In this document: one piece after another, positions 33,201 to 41,076 of the stretch
Layout of the letters: the number at the start of each line of letters is the position of its first letter
How positions within the stretch are numbered: the first letter of the stretch is position 1
Assembly: GCF_011300875.1 (NCBI RefSeq)
Contig: NZ_CP049862.1
Span: 1,488,001 to 1,552,000 of the forward strand
Reading direction: 5' to 3'
From: Sanguibacter sp. HDW7
GTDB taxonomy: Bacteria; Actinomycetota; Actinomycetes; Actinomycetales; Cellulomonadaceae
Length of the DNA stretch: 64,000 bases
Translations under genes and position numbers: made by a program
The notes under the pieces: generated by a model
The model's input: the letters and a program-made list of their open reading frames with translations, nothing else
Databases searched by the model: none
Told to the model about the DNA's origin: nothing

Positions 33201-33515
33201 GGCGTCCTCACGGTCGGTGCGGCGACGGTCCACGAGGCTGGGCGTCGGGTCGCGGTCGCGGGCGTCGTCACGCACCGGCAGCGGCCGGGGACGGCACGCG
33301 GTGTGACCTTCCTCTCGCTCGAGGACGAGACGGGGCTGCTCAACGTCGTGTGCTCGCCGGGGCTGTGGCAGCGGCACCGGTCGGTCGCGCGGTCGGCGGC
33401 CGCGCTCGTCGTCCGGGGCCGCCTCGAGCGCGCTGACGGGGCGACGAACCTCGTCGCGGAGCATCTGGCACCGCTGTCGCTCGCGATCCCGTCGCGCTCG
33501 CGCGACTTCCGCTGA
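30219..33515 (+). CDS. dnaE2: Error-prone DNA polymerase DnaE2
   Basis: A 1098-residue C-family polymerase alpha subunit of the DnaE2 group, which performs damage-induced translesion synthesis. The PHP domain opens with YAELHAHSAFSFLDGAS. The palm has the Asp pair in GPPDIDVDIESGRREEVIQHVYERF, the fingers include QGRGSAANSAVCYALGIT and VFQVESRAQMATLPRLQPR, and the C-terminal OB fold (RGVTFLSLEDETGLLNVV) is complete. The ATG overlaps imuB by eight bases, so the three mutasome proteins are translationally coupled under one LexA box. The ImuA'-ImuB-DnaE2 order is the mycobacterial one. Confidence 0.95.
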   Translation: MTEARYAELHAHSAFSFLDGASQPEQLVAEAARLGLEALALTDHDGLYGVVRFAQAARRAGLPTVFGAELHLPAHRPDGPPVLEAPTGVPDPRAEHLLVLARGADGYTALSSAIADAHLATGAKGLARYDLEDLGARADGRWLVLTGCRKGAVRAALASDGPAGARRALDRLTAAFGRDNVAVEITDTADPRDPERNALLAALAADAGLPLVATGAVHHATPAEAPLAAALGAIRARSSLDDMDGWLPGAPAAHLRSAREMLARHRAHPQAVLTAAELGRECAFDLSLVAPSLPPYPVPDGHDEASWLRELVRRGALERYGEPGTERAERARPVLEHELEVITALGFPGYFLIVSDIATFCRERGILAQGRGSAANSAVCYALGITAVDAVAHGLLFERFLAPERDGPPDIDVDIESGRREEVIQHVYERFGRRHAAQVANVISYRPRSAVRDAARALGHDVGRQDAWSKGIERWGSLRGPEDDSPWWTVSRGGPVAAVPMPDGTAGLVLSDDGRDVVPAQRPPSAAAEGTIPEDVLDLAEQLLRLPRHLGIHSGGMVLCDRPVVEVCPVEWARMPGRTVLQWDKDDCADAGLVKFDLLGLGMLTALRLAFEQVAEHEGVELTLHGLPQDDPAVYDLLCAADTVGVFQVESRAQMATLPRLQPRTFYDIVIEVALIRPGPIQGNSVHPYINRARKREKVTFLHPLLERSLGRTLGVPLFQEQLMQMAIDVADFTPAEADQLRRAMGSKRSAERMEALHARLLTGMAANGITQEVGEQIFDKLKAFADFGFPESHAYSFAYLVYASSWLKVHHPAAFYSALLAAQPMGFYSPQSLVADARRHGITVLRPDVARSGVEARVERCEDGSLGVRLGLAKVRGVGEDVAGRIVAEREREPFADLPDLARRVGLTVARLESLATAGALDAYAGSRRAALWAAAAVAQESPATLPGVSVGVEAPMLPGMSEVERSVADVWATGVSPEEYPTQFVREGLDAAGVLTVGAATVHEAGRRVAVAGVVTHRQRPGTARGVTFLSLEDETGLLNVVCSPGLWQRHRSVARSAAALVVRGRLERADGATNLVAEHLAPLSLAIPSRSRDFR

Positions 33516-33518
33516 GGT

Positions 33519-33556
33519 CTGCCCGACGGGGCCCGCGAGCCGCCCGCGGCGGGCAG
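33519..33556 (+). terminator. Hairpin after dnaE2
   Basis: CTGCCCG at 33519-33525 pairs with CGGGCAG at 33550-33556, with further GC pairing inside. It lies 4 nt past the stop. Confidence 0.4.
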
Positions 33557-33601
33557 CGCGGAGGCGCCGACGCCGATGTGATTTCTGGCCGTCGACCGTG
33601 C

Positions 33602-33607
33602 TATGTT
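33602..33607 (+). promoter_or_regulatory. Likely -10 of the tRNA-Leu pair
   Basis: TATGTT lies 41 nt upstream of the first mature tRNA end in a locally AT-richer stretch. A -35 box is not certain. Confidence 0.4.
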
Positions 33608-33647
33608 CTTCCAGCACCGAGCGGGGGTCACTCCGCGAGGGTCACCT

Positions 33648-33732
33648 GTCCGGGTGGCGGAATGGCAGACGCGCTAGCTTGAGGTGCTAGTGCCCTTTAT
33701 CGGGCGTGGGGGTTCAAGTCCCCCTCCGGACA
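33648..33732 (+). tRNA. tRNA-Leu(GAG), copy 1
   Basis: The 85-nt cloverleaf has acceptor GTCCGGG/TCCGGAC, a D arm with GGCGGAATGGCAGACG, anticodon stem CTAGC/GCTAG with loop TTGAGGT (anticodon GAG, reading CUC and CUU), a long class II variable arm GTGCCCTTTATCGGGC, and a T arm with GGTTCAAGTCC. The 3' CCA is not encoded. The long variable arm and the G-A-G anticodon identify leucine. Confidence 0.95.
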
Positions 33733-33783
33733 CTCGCTTGACAACTGAACAACCGCACGGCCTTCGGGTCGTGATGGTCACCC

Positions 33784-33868
33784 GTCCGGGTGGCGGAATG
33801 GCAGACGCGCTAGCTTGAGGTGCTAGTGCCCTTTATCGGGCGTGGGGGTTCAAGTCCCCCTCCGGACA
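33784..33868 (+). tRNA. tRNA-Leu(GAG), copy 2
   Basis: Identical in all 85 nt to copy 1, starting 136 nt downstream. The flanking GTCACC before and CACTCG after are also shared, so a small tandem duplication is likely. No CCA is encoded. It is followed by a long terminator hairpin. Confidence 0.95.
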
Positions 33869-33876
33869 CTCGTTGA

Positions 33877-33928
33877 GACAGCGACGCGAAGCGGATCCAG
33901 GTTCACCTGGGTCCGCTTCGTCGTTGTC
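33877..33928 (+). terminator. Terminator of the tRNA-Leu pair
   Basis: A long hairpin, about 23 paired bases with small bulges, with GCGAAGCGGATCCAGG on its left side and a TTCA loop at 33902-33905. Confidence 0.8.
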
Positions 33929-34003
33929 GGGCCAGGAGGTGCGTCGAGCTCGAACGCGCGGACCATCTCGCGGTCCGCGCCCGTTTCGTGTTGACTGGCC
34001 AAC

Positions 34004-35710
34004 GTGACCACGGCCGACGCGTACCAGGGGACGACCGCTCACGTCGTGCGGCCCTGGCACGGGCCGCAGCCGAGCGACGATCCCGAGCTCCAGCGCTATG
34101 CGGTGCTCGCGTCCCTGTGCATCGGGGACGGAGCCGCCGCGGTCCTTCTGCCTGAGCCCGAGGGTGCGCGCGTCGCGTCGGCGTCGACGTTCGACGACGG
34201 GGCGTCGGGCCCGCTGCGCACGGACCTCGCGTACGAGTCGCTCCGCTCGGGTCGCCTCGTCGTCCTCACGCCCGAGGAGGCCGCGGTCTCCCGGCCCGAG
34301 CAGCCGGTCGGCTTCGTCGCGGTGCCCGTGACGACCCCCCAGGGGGAACGGGTCGCGGTGCTCTTCGCGCAGACGCGCGCGGACGTGCCTCCGAGCCGCG
34401 TGCGGGCGCTCGGCGAGCTCGCGGTCCTCCTCGCGGCGTACCTCGGGTCGCGCACGTCGTTGCGGCGGTCGGTCGAGGCCGAGGCCGAGCTCCAGGAGAT
34501 CACGCGCATCAACCGCATCCTCCTGGCCTTCTCGGAGGCGCTCTCTCGCACGCGCACGCTCGAGGAGACGATGCAGGCGGTGCGGGACCTCGCGACGACG
34601 CAGCTCGAGGCCGATCACTGCACCGTCGTCGTCGAGGACGACGGCCGCTACGAGGCGCTCGACAGGCGCGGCCTGCCCGCCGACCGCCCGTTGTACTGCA
34701 CGGAGATCTCGCCGGGGTCCGATCACCCCGGGCCGTACGCCGCTGAGAGCGGCGAGGGCGTGTTCCTCGACGACAGGGCCGTGCTCGCCGAGCGATTTCC
34801 CGCGGTCGCTGCCGACGCGCCGGCCGAGGTCGACGGCGAGGCGTACGCGCCGCTGCGCGTGGGCCGTCGAGCCGGCTGGCTGTGGCTCGGCTGGTCGGGC
34901 CCGCACCGAACTTTCGCGCGCACGCGCCGCATGAAGCTGGCGCTCGCGCGCTACGTCGGGCAGGCGATCGAGCGGGTCGAGCTCGTGCAGGCGCGCGACG
35001 CGGTCGCGCGCACGCTCCAGGAGGCGATGCTCACGAGCCTGCCCGAGGTGCCCGGGCTCGAGCTCGCGGCGCGTTACGTCCCGGCCGTCGAGGACCAGCA
35101 GGTCGGCGGCGACTGGTACGACGCGATCCACGCCTCGGGCGTGACGACGGTCGTCATCGGTGACGTCGTCGGGCACAACATCGTCGCGGCGACCCGCATG
35201 GGGTCGCTCCGCGCGATCCTGCGAGGCTTCGTCGCCGACCGCGTCCAGACGCCTGCGCAGCTGCTCGAGCGTCTCGACCACGTCAACCTCCAGCTCGGCA
35301 CGGGCACGATGGGGACGGCGGTCGTCGCCCAGCTGCGTGGCACGCGCGAGTCGGACGGCTCGGTGTACGTCACGTGGTCGAGCGCGGGTCATCTCGCACC
35401 CGTCGTCGTCGGGCCGGACGGCGCGACGCGCACGTTCGAGGGGTCGAGCGACCTCATGCTCGGCGTCCTCGAGTACGAACGGCACGACCACGCGGCGACG
35501 CTCGCGCCGGGGGAGACGCTGCTGCTCTTCACGGACGGGCTCGTCGAGCGGCGCGGGGAGTCGATCGCGGAGTCGCTCGTGCGGCTCGACGGCGTGCTCG
35601 CGGGCGTCGGGCAGGCGCCCGTCGGGGACCTCGTCGACGTCGTGCTCGCGGAGATGGAGGCGACGGGCGCCCGCGACGACGTCGCAGTCCTCGCCGTCCG
35701 TCCGGTCTGA
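34004..35710 (+). CDS. RsbU/SpoIIE-type PP2C phosphatase with GAF sensor domains
   Basis: A 568-residue cytoplasmic Ser/Thr phosphatase. Two GAF-like domains span about 20-150 and 170-320, joined by a coiled helix (RRSVEAEAELQEITRINRILLAF). The SpoIIE/PP2C domain (about 345-567) has the metal ligands in VGGDWYD and VIGDVVGHN, then WSSAGHLAPVV, LLLFTDGLVERRG and ARDDVAVLAV. Such proteins dephosphorylate anti-sigma-factor antagonists in response to small-molecule or redox signals; no anti-sigma or STAS gene is adjacent. The GTG start at 34004 has no clear ribosome-binding site. Confidence 0.85.
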   Translation: MTTADAYQGTTAHVVRPWHGPQPSDDPELQRYAVLASLCIGDGAAAVLLPEPEGARVASASTFDDGASGPLRTDLAYESLRSGRLVVLTPEEAAVSRPEQPVGFVAVPVTTPQGERVAVLFAQTRADVPPSRVRALGELAVLLAAYLGSRTSLRRSVEAEAELQEITRINRILLAFSEALSRTRTLEETMQAVRDLATTQLEADHCTVVVEDDGRYEALDRRGLPADRPLYCTEISPGSDHPGPYAAESGEGVFLDDRAVLAERFPAVAADAPAEVDGEAYAPLRVGRRAGWLWLGWSGPHRTFARTRRMKLALARYVGQAIERVELVQARDAVARTLQEAMLTSLPEVPGLELAARYVPAVEDQQVGGDWYDAIHASGVTTVVIGDVVGHNIVAATRMGSLRAILRGFVADRVQTPAQLLERLDHVNLQLGTGTMGTAVVAQLRGTRESDGSVYVTWSSAGHLAPVVVGPDGATRTFEGSSDLMLGVLEYERHDHAATLAPGETLLLFTDGLVERRGESIAESLVRLDGVLAGVGQAPVGDLVDVVLAEMEATGARDDVAVLAVRPV

Positions 35711-35762
35711 CGCGCGGGCGCCGGTCGTGCGCGGCAGCCCCGGTCGCTGAGAGACTGGGAGC

Positions 35763-37853
35763 ATGACCGCTTCCCCGCTCGACGCGACCAACCCTCTCGC
35801 GCAGCCCTCGTCCCTCCCGTACGGCCTCCCCGACTTCGCGAGCATCCGGCACGAGCACCTTGCCCCCGCGATCCGCGCGGGCATGGCGGACGAGCTCGCC
35901 GAGGTCGAGGCGATCGTCGCCGACCCGGCCGCGCCGGACGTCGTCAACACGCTCGAGGCGCTCGAGCGTTCGGGCGAGCTGCTGCACCGCGGTCTCGTCA
36001 TCCTCGATCTGCTCCTCGGCGCGGACGCGACCGAGGACCTCGAGGACCTCGAGGAGGAGCTCACTCCGGAGCTCTCGGCGCACCACGACGCGATCGCCAT
36101 GCACGCGGGCCTGCACGCGCGGGTGGCGGAGCTCGACGCGCGCATCGCGGCAGGCGAGGTCGAGGCGTCGGACGCTGACCGCCGCGCGGTCGAGACGCTG
36201 CTGCGCGACTTCCGTCGGGCGGGCGTCGACCTGCCCGAGGAGGAGCAGGCGACGCTGCGGAGCCTCAACTCGCGCATCGCGGAGCTCGAGGCCGCCTTCG
36301 GGCGTGTCGTGCTCGCGTCGGGCAACGAGGGTGCCGTGCTCGTCACCGACGTGGCCGAGCTCGACGGGCTCGCGCCGGACGCCGTCGCGGCCGCCGAGGC
36401 TGCAGCGCGTGAGGCGGGCCACGAGGCCGGCTGGCTGCTCACCCTCCAGCTGCCGACCGAGCAGGGTGTCCTCGGCTCGCTCACTGACCGCGGCCTGCGG
36501 GCGCGCGTCCACGAGGCGTCGGTGACGCGCGGCACGCACGAGGGCGCGGACTCGCGCGCGACGCTCCTCGAGCTCGCGCGCCTGCGTGCCGAGCGCGCAC
36601 AGCTCCTCGGCCTGCGCGACCACGCGTCGTACGCGACGGAGGACGCCACGGCCCGCACGCCCGAGGCCGTCGCGGAGATGCTCGAGCCGCTCGTGCACCG
36701 TGCCGTCGCGAACGCGCGCGCGGAGCACGCTGACCTCGCGGCCGCGCTCGCCGCCGACACGGGTGCGACCGACCTGGCGCCGTCCGACCGCGCCTACTAC
36801 GCCGAGCACCTGCGCCGCGAACGGTACGCGCTCGACGACGCGGCCCTGCGCCCGTACCTCGAGCTCGACCGCGTCCTCACCGAGGGCGTGTTCGCCGCGG
36901 CCCACGAGCTGTTCGGCATCACGCTCGTCGCGCGCCCCGACCTCGTCGGGTACCACCCGGAGGTGCGTGTGTGGGAGGTGCTCGACGCGGACGGCTCGGG
37001 CCTCGGCCTCTTCCTCGGCGACTACTTCACGCGGCCCTCGAAGCGGGGCGGTGCGTGGATGGACAACCTCGTCGACCAGTCGCACCTGCTCGGCCAGCGT
37101 CCCGTCGTCTTCAACGTCCTCAACGTGCCGCGCCCCGCGGCGGGCGAGCCCGCGCTGCTCACGTGGGACGAGGTCATCACGGCGTTCCACGAGTTCGGCC
37201 ACGCGCTCCACGGCCTGTTCTCGGACGTGCGCCTGCCCTCGCAGTCGGGCACGTCCGTGCCGCGCGACTTCGTCGAGTTCCCGTCGCAGGTCAACGAGAT
37301 GTGGGCGTGGCACCCGGACCTGCTCGCGCGCTACGCGCGGCACCACGCGACGGGCGAGGCCCTCCCGGAGGGTCTCGTCGGCACGCTGCTCGCCGCGCGC
37401 GGCGAGGGCGAGGGCGAGGGCTTCGCGACGACGGAGTACCTCGGCGCCGCGCTGCTCGACCAGGCGTGGCACCGGCTCACGCCCGAGCAGGTGCCCACGT
37501 CGGTCGACGACGTCCTCGGCTTCGAGGACCGTGCGCTGCGCGACCTCGGCCTCGACCCGGACCTCGTGCCGCCGCGCTACCGCTCGACGTACTTCAACCA
37601 TGTCTTCGCGGGCGGGTACTCGGCCGCGTACTACGGCTACATCTGGTCGGAGGTGCTCGACGCTGACACGGTGACGTGGTTCGAGGAGAACGGCGGCCTC
37701 ACGCGTGCGAACGGCGAGCGCTTCCGGCGCGAGCTGCTCGCGCTCGGCGACTCGACCGACCCGGTCGGCGCCTTCGAGACGCTCCGCGGCCGGCCCGCGT
37801 CGACGACGCCGCTGCTCGTGCGCCGCGGCCTCGCGGACGCGACGGACGCCTGA
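35763..37853 (+). CDS. dcp: M3-family peptidyl-dipeptidase (Dcp-like)
   Basis: A 696-residue thimet-type metallopeptidase. The zinc motif is FHEFGHALHGLF, with the third ligand Glu in the downstream helix of DFVEFPSQVNEMW. The rest is the helical M3 fold; SHLLGQRPVVFNVLNVPRP and FAGGYSAAYYGYIWSEVLDAD are typical of Dcp. No signal peptide is present, so it degrades peptides in the cytosol and could process proteasome products. The ATG has GAGACT and 6 nt upstream (leaderless-like). The M20 peptidase gene follows 19 nt downstream with its own GAGGAAAG site, suggesting a peptide-catabolic operon. Confidence 0.9.
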   Translation: MTASPLDATNPLAQPSSLPYGLPDFASIRHEHLAPAIRAGMADELAEVEAIVADPAAPDVVNTLEALERSGELLHRGLVILDLLLGADATEDLEDLEEELTPELSAHHDAIAMHAGLHARVAELDARIAAGEVEASDADRRAVETLLRDFRRAGVDLPEEEQATLRSLNSRIAELEAAFGRVVLASGNEGAVLVTDVAELDGLAPDAVAAAEAAAREAGHEAGWLLTLQLPTEQGVLGSLTDRGLRARVHEASVTRGTHEGADSRATLLELARLRAERAQLLGLRDHASYATEDATARTPEAVAEMLEPLVHRAVANARAEHADLAAALAADTGATDLAPSDRAYYAEHLRRERYALDDAALRPYLELDRVLTEGVFAAAHELFGITLVARPDLVGYHPEVRVWEVLDADGSGLGLFLGDYFTRPSKRGGAWMDNLVDQSHLLGQRPVVFNVLNVPRPAAGEPALLTWDEVITAFHEFGHALHGLFSDVRLPSQSGTSVPRDFVEFPSQVNEMWAWHPDLLARYARHHATGEALPEGLVGTLLAARGEGEGEGFATTEYLGAALLDQAWHRLTPEQVPTSVDDVLGFEDRALRDLGLDPDLVPPRYRSTYFNHVFAGGYSAAYYGYIWSEVLDADTVTWFEENGGLTRANGERFRRELLALGDSTDPVGAFETLRGRPASTTPLLVRRGLADATDA

Positions 37854-37872
37854 GCACGGGAGAGGAAAGACC

Positions 37873-39201
37873 ATGACGACGACAGCCGGGCAGCACCCGC
37901 GCGCGGAGGACGAGGTCCTGCGGATCTGCCGCGACCTCGTCCGCATGGACACGAGCAACTACGGCGACGGCTCCGGCCCGGGCGAGCGCGAGGCCGCCGA
38001 GTACGTCCAGGCGCTGCTCGAGGAGGTCGGGCTCGAGGTCACGTACGTCGAGACCGAGCCCCGGCGCGCGAGCGTCGTCGCACGCTGGGCCGGCACCGAC
38101 CCGGACGCGCCCGCGCTCGTGCTCCACGGGCACACGGACGTCGTCCCGGCCCGGGCCGAGGACTGGACGTACGACCCGTTCGCGGCCGAGGTCGTCGACG
38201 GCATGGTGTGGGGCCGCGGCACGGTCGACATGAAGGACATGGACGCGATGATCCTCGCGGTCGTCCGCGAGATGATCCGCGACGGTGTGCGGCCGCGCCG
38301 CGACGTCGTCCTCGCGTTCTTCGCCGACGAGGAGGCGGGCGGCGTGCATGGCGCGCAGTGGCTCGTCGACCACCGTCCCGAGCTGTTCGCGGGCGCGACC
38401 GAGGCCGTGAGCGAGGTCGGCGGCTACTCTGTCGACGTCGCGGGCCACCGTGCGTACCTCCTGCAGACGGGGGAGAAGTCGCTCGCGTGGCTGCGGCTCG
38501 TCGCCGAGGGTCGCGCGGGGCACGGCTCGCAGGTCAACCCGGACAACGCGGTGACGCACCTCGCCCGGGCGCTCGCGCGCATCGGCGAGCACGCGTGGCC
38601 GCTCGAGCTCACCGGCACTGTCGACGAGCTGCTCCGGGGCGTCGCGGACCTCACGGGCCTACGTTTCGACCCCGAGGACGAGGGCACGATCCCGGCTCTG
38701 CTCGACGCGCTCGGCCCGGCCGCGCGCTTCGTCGGGGCGACGCTGCGGGGCACGGCGACGCCGACGCAGCTCGAGGCGGGCTACAAGGCGAACGTCGTGC
38801 CGACGTCCGCGACGGGCGTCATCGACGCCCGCTTCCTCCCCGCGAGCCACGACGCGTCGATGGCCGTGCTGCGGGATCTCGCGGGGGAGCACGTGCGGAT
38901 CGAACCGATCCACGAGGACATCGGCCTCGAGGTGCCGTTCGCGGGCGACCTCGTCGACACCATGGTGTCCTCCGTGCTCGCTGAGGACCCGGGGGCGACG
39001 GTCCTGCCGTACCTGCTCTCGGCGGGCACGGACAACAAGTCGCTCGCGCGCCTGGGCATCAAGGGCTATGGCTTCGTCCCGTTGCGGCTGCCCGCGGACC
39101 TCGACTTCCCGGGCATGTTCCACGGCGTCGACGAGCGCGTGCCGGTCGAGTCCCTCGAGTTCGGGGTGCGCGTCCTGCGACGCATGCTCACGCACCTGTG
39201 A
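37873..39201 (+). CDS. M20-family metallopeptidase
   Basis: A 442-residue di-zinc amidohydrolase/peptidase of the M20 (ArgE/DapE/CPG2) group. Metal ligands are in LVLHGHTDVVP and GRGTVDMKDMD, the catalytic Glu in AFFADEEAGGVHGAQW, and later ligands in EVGGYSVDV and the C-terminal FHGVDERVPVESL. A dimerisation lid domain sits at about 195-330. It lacks a secretion signal. It likely cleaves dipeptides or acylated amino acids after the M3 enzyme upstream. GAGGAAAGA precedes the ATG. Confidence 0.88.
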   Translation: MTTTAGQHPRAEDEVLRICRDLVRMDTSNYGDGSGPGEREAAEYVQALLEEVGLEVTYVETEPRRASVVARWAGTDPDAPALVLHGHTDVVPARAEDWTYDPFAAEVVDGMVWGRGTVDMKDMDAMILAVVREMIRDGVRPRRDVVLAFFADEEAGGVHGAQWLVDHRPELFAGATEAVSEVGGYSVDVAGHRAYLLQTGEKSLAWLRLVAEGRAGHGSQVNPDNAVTHLARALARIGEHAWPLELTGTVDELLRGVADLTGLRFDPEDEGTIPALLDALGPAARFVGATLRGTATPTQLEAGYKANVVPTSATGVIDARFLPASHDASMAVLRDLAGEHVRIEPIHEDIGLEVPFAGDLVDTMVSSVLAEDPGATVLPYLLSAGTDNKSLARLGIKGYGFVPLRLPADLDFPGMFHGVDERVPVESLEFGVRVLRRMLTHL

Positions 39202-39205
39202 CGCC

Positions 39206-39237
39206 CGTGCCCGCGCCCCCTGAGGGGCGCGGGCACG
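39206..39237. terminator. Bidirectional terminator between M20 and DUF5703 genes
   Basis: A perfect 14-bp stem (CGTGCCCGCGCCCC and complement) with loop CTGA sits between two convergent genes. Confidence 0.8.
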
Positions 39238-39256
39238 CGTGTCGGGGGCAGGGGGG

Positions 39257-39496
39257 TCAGAACGCGTCGAGCGTCGACCGGGCGCGGATGATGCGGCGCC
39301 GGAGCCAGACGGTGCGTGCCCCTCCGACGTAGAGGATCGTGCGGGCCAGCTCCCAGCGTCCCTGCTCGGCCTCGTCGAGCAGCATGCGGCGCAGGTCGCC
39401 CCGCGAGACGTCGCGGCCGACCGTGAGGACGCGGTGCTCGTACTCGCCCGTGCGGGGCACAGGACGGCCGGCCTGGGCGATGGTGGCGTTCGACAT
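39257..39496 (-). CDS. DUF5703 small protein
   Basis: A 79-residue soluble protein. The central EYEHRVLTVGRDVSRGDLRRMLLDEAEQGRWELARTILYVGG followed by RRRIIRA is the DUF5703 pattern. Function unknown. The ATG at 39496 is chosen because GGAGG lies 5 nt upstream; a longer frame from 39535 would add 13 residues. It converges on the M20 gene and is divergent from the Asp-rich protein gene. Confidence 0.8.
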   Translation of the reverse strand: MSNATIAQAGRPVPRTGEYEHRVLTVGRDVSRGDLRRMLLDEAEQGRWELARTILYVGGARTVWLRRRIIRARSTLDAF

Positions 39497-39552
39497 GCGG
39501 CCTCCAGGGGTCCGGGTCAGGTATCGGACTGCCATTGTGCACGTCGGCGCGT

Positions 39553-39558
39553 TACGGT
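39553..39558 (+). promoter_or_regulatory. -10 element of the Asp-rich protein gene
   Basis: TACGGT with exactly 6 nt to the ATG at 39565; leaderless geometry. Confidence 0.55.
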
Positions 39559-39564
39559 TCAGGC

Positions 39565-39912
<348 letters not shown>

Positions 39913-39921
<9 letters not shown>

Positions 39922-39961
39922 GCAGCCTGACCGCTGAGCAGCCCTGACCGCTGAGCAGCCC
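39913..39961 (+). repeat. Three tandem 16-17-nt repeats spanning a stop codon
   Basis: GACCGCTGAGCAGCC occurs three times in a row (39913, 39929, 39946) with one-base length differences. The first copy supplies the Asp-Arg-stop end of the acidic protein. Confidence 0.85.
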
Positions 39962-39987
39962 GCCCGCACGTCGGGCGTCGCACGTGT

Positions 39988-40021
39988 CGCGAGAGCCCCG
40001 GCCACAGCCGGGGCTCTCGCG
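39988..40021. terminator. Bidirectional terminator between acidic-protein and reductase genes
   Basis: A 15-bp perfect stem (GAGAGCCCCGGC core) with loop CACA lies between convergent genes. Confidence 0.85.
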
Positions 40022-40035
40022 CGTCGTCGAGGCGG

Positions 40036-41001
40036 TCAGCGGCGCTCGGGGTACCCGAGCGCGGGGGCGCTCACCTCGTCAAGCGCGTGCGCGACCTCGG
40101 GCGGCAGGACGAGCTCCGCGGCGACGAGCGCCGCCCGCAGCTGCGCAGGGGTCCGGGCACCGACGAGCGCCGAGGCGACCGTCGGGCGGCCGAGCAGCCA
40201 CGCGAGCGCGACCGCGCCGGGCGTGCGGCCGAGGCCGTCGGCCGCGATCGCGACCGCGTCGACGACGGCGCTCGCGCTCTCGTCGAGGTAGGGGGCGACG
40301 AAGCCCGCGAGGTGCGCCGAGGCGGCACGGGAGTCGGCGGGGATCGTCCGGCGGTACTTGCCTGTGAGGACGCCGCGGCCGAGGGGCGACCACGCGAGCA
40401 GGCCCGTGCCGAGCGCGGCCGCGGCGGGCACGACCTCGCGCTCCGCACCGCGCTCGAGCAGCGAGTACTCGACCTCGACGGCCGCGAGCCCCGTGCCCGA
40501 CGCCTCGAGGAGGGTCGCGGCCCGGGCCTGGCTCCAGCCGGGGTGGTTGCACAGGCCGACGTAGCGGGCGCGGCCCGAGTCGACCGCGCGCCGCAGCGCG
40601 TCGACAGTCTCCTCGAGCGGCGTGCGCGGGTCGGGCGCCTGGACGAGAAGGACGTCGACGCGGTCGGTGCCGAGCCGGCGCAGCGACGCGTCGAGCGAGT
40701 CGAGGATCGCGCCGCGGCCCGCGTCGAGCACGTTGCCGCGCGACGTCGTGCGCGTCCCGGCCTTCGTCACGAGGACGACGTCCTCACGCGTGCCCGTCGC
40801 GGCGAGGAGCTGCCCGATGACCTCCTCGGAGCCGCCGTCGGCGTACGACGCCGACGTGTCGATCGTCGTGCCGCCCGCGTCGAGGAAGTCGCGCAGGAGC
40901 TCGGCCGCGTCGTGCTCGTCGGTGTCCCGGCCCCACGTCATCGTGCCGAGCCCGAGGGGGGAGACGCGCAGACCGGTGCTGCCGAGAGATCGGGTGTCCA
41001 T
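40036..41001 (-). CDS. Aldo/keto reductase
   Basis: A 321-residue NADPH-dependent reductase with the AKR barrel. The start [21 protein letters not shown], catalytic Asp and Tyr in [15 protein letters not shown], and Lys in LVTKAG are conserved. The position of the usual catalytic His reads [12 protein letters not shown], so Gln replaces it. The cofactor end shows [12 protein letters not shown]. The substrate is not predictable. Upstream on its strand, AATCTT lies 6 nt and GATAAT 9 nt before the ATG. It is divergent from uppP. Confidence 0.88.
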   Translation of the reverse strand: MDTRSLGSTGLRVSPLGLGTMTWGRDTDEHDAAELLRDFLDAGGTTIDTSASYADGGSEEVIGQLLAATGTREDVVLVTKAGTRTTSRGNVLDAGRGAILDSLDASLRRLGTDRVDVLLVQAPDPRTPLEETVDALRRAVDSGRARYVGLCNHPGWSQARAATLLEASGTGLAAVEVEYSLLERGAEREVVPAAAALGTGLLAWSPLGRGVLTGKYRRTIPADSRAASAHLAGFVAPYLDESASAVVDAVAIAADGLGRTPGAVALAWLLGRPTVASALVGARTPAQLRAALVAAELVLPPEVAHALDEVSAPALGYPERR

Positions 41002-41062
41002 GCGGGGAAGATTATCGTCCGACGTCCGACCGTGGGCGGAGGCCGCGCGCGCGTCACCCGCC

Positions 41063-41068
41063 TAGAGT
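41063..41068 (+). promoter_or_regulatory. -10 element of uppP
   Basis: TAGAGT with 8 nt to the GTG at 41077; no ribosome-binding site. Confidence 0.5.
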
Positions 41069-41076
41069 GGTCTCCC

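Noticed and set aside
29571-33617. A 1,348-codon open frame on the minus strand opposite imuB-dnaE2
   Set aside because: It is Arg/Asp/Glu-rich with no domain, and the plus strand encodes DnaE2 with all its motifs. Very high GC removes stops from antisense frames.
33648-33868. tRNA-Leu tandem as an integration (attachment) site
   Set aside because: No integrase, excisionase or phage genes lie nearby, and the duplication covers the whole gene rather than a 3' fragment.
33833-36760. A 975-codon minus-strand open frame across the second tRNA, the RsbU-type gene and part of the M3 peptidase
   Set aside because: It runs through a tRNA and two well-supported plus-strand genes. The composition is typical of a shadow frame.
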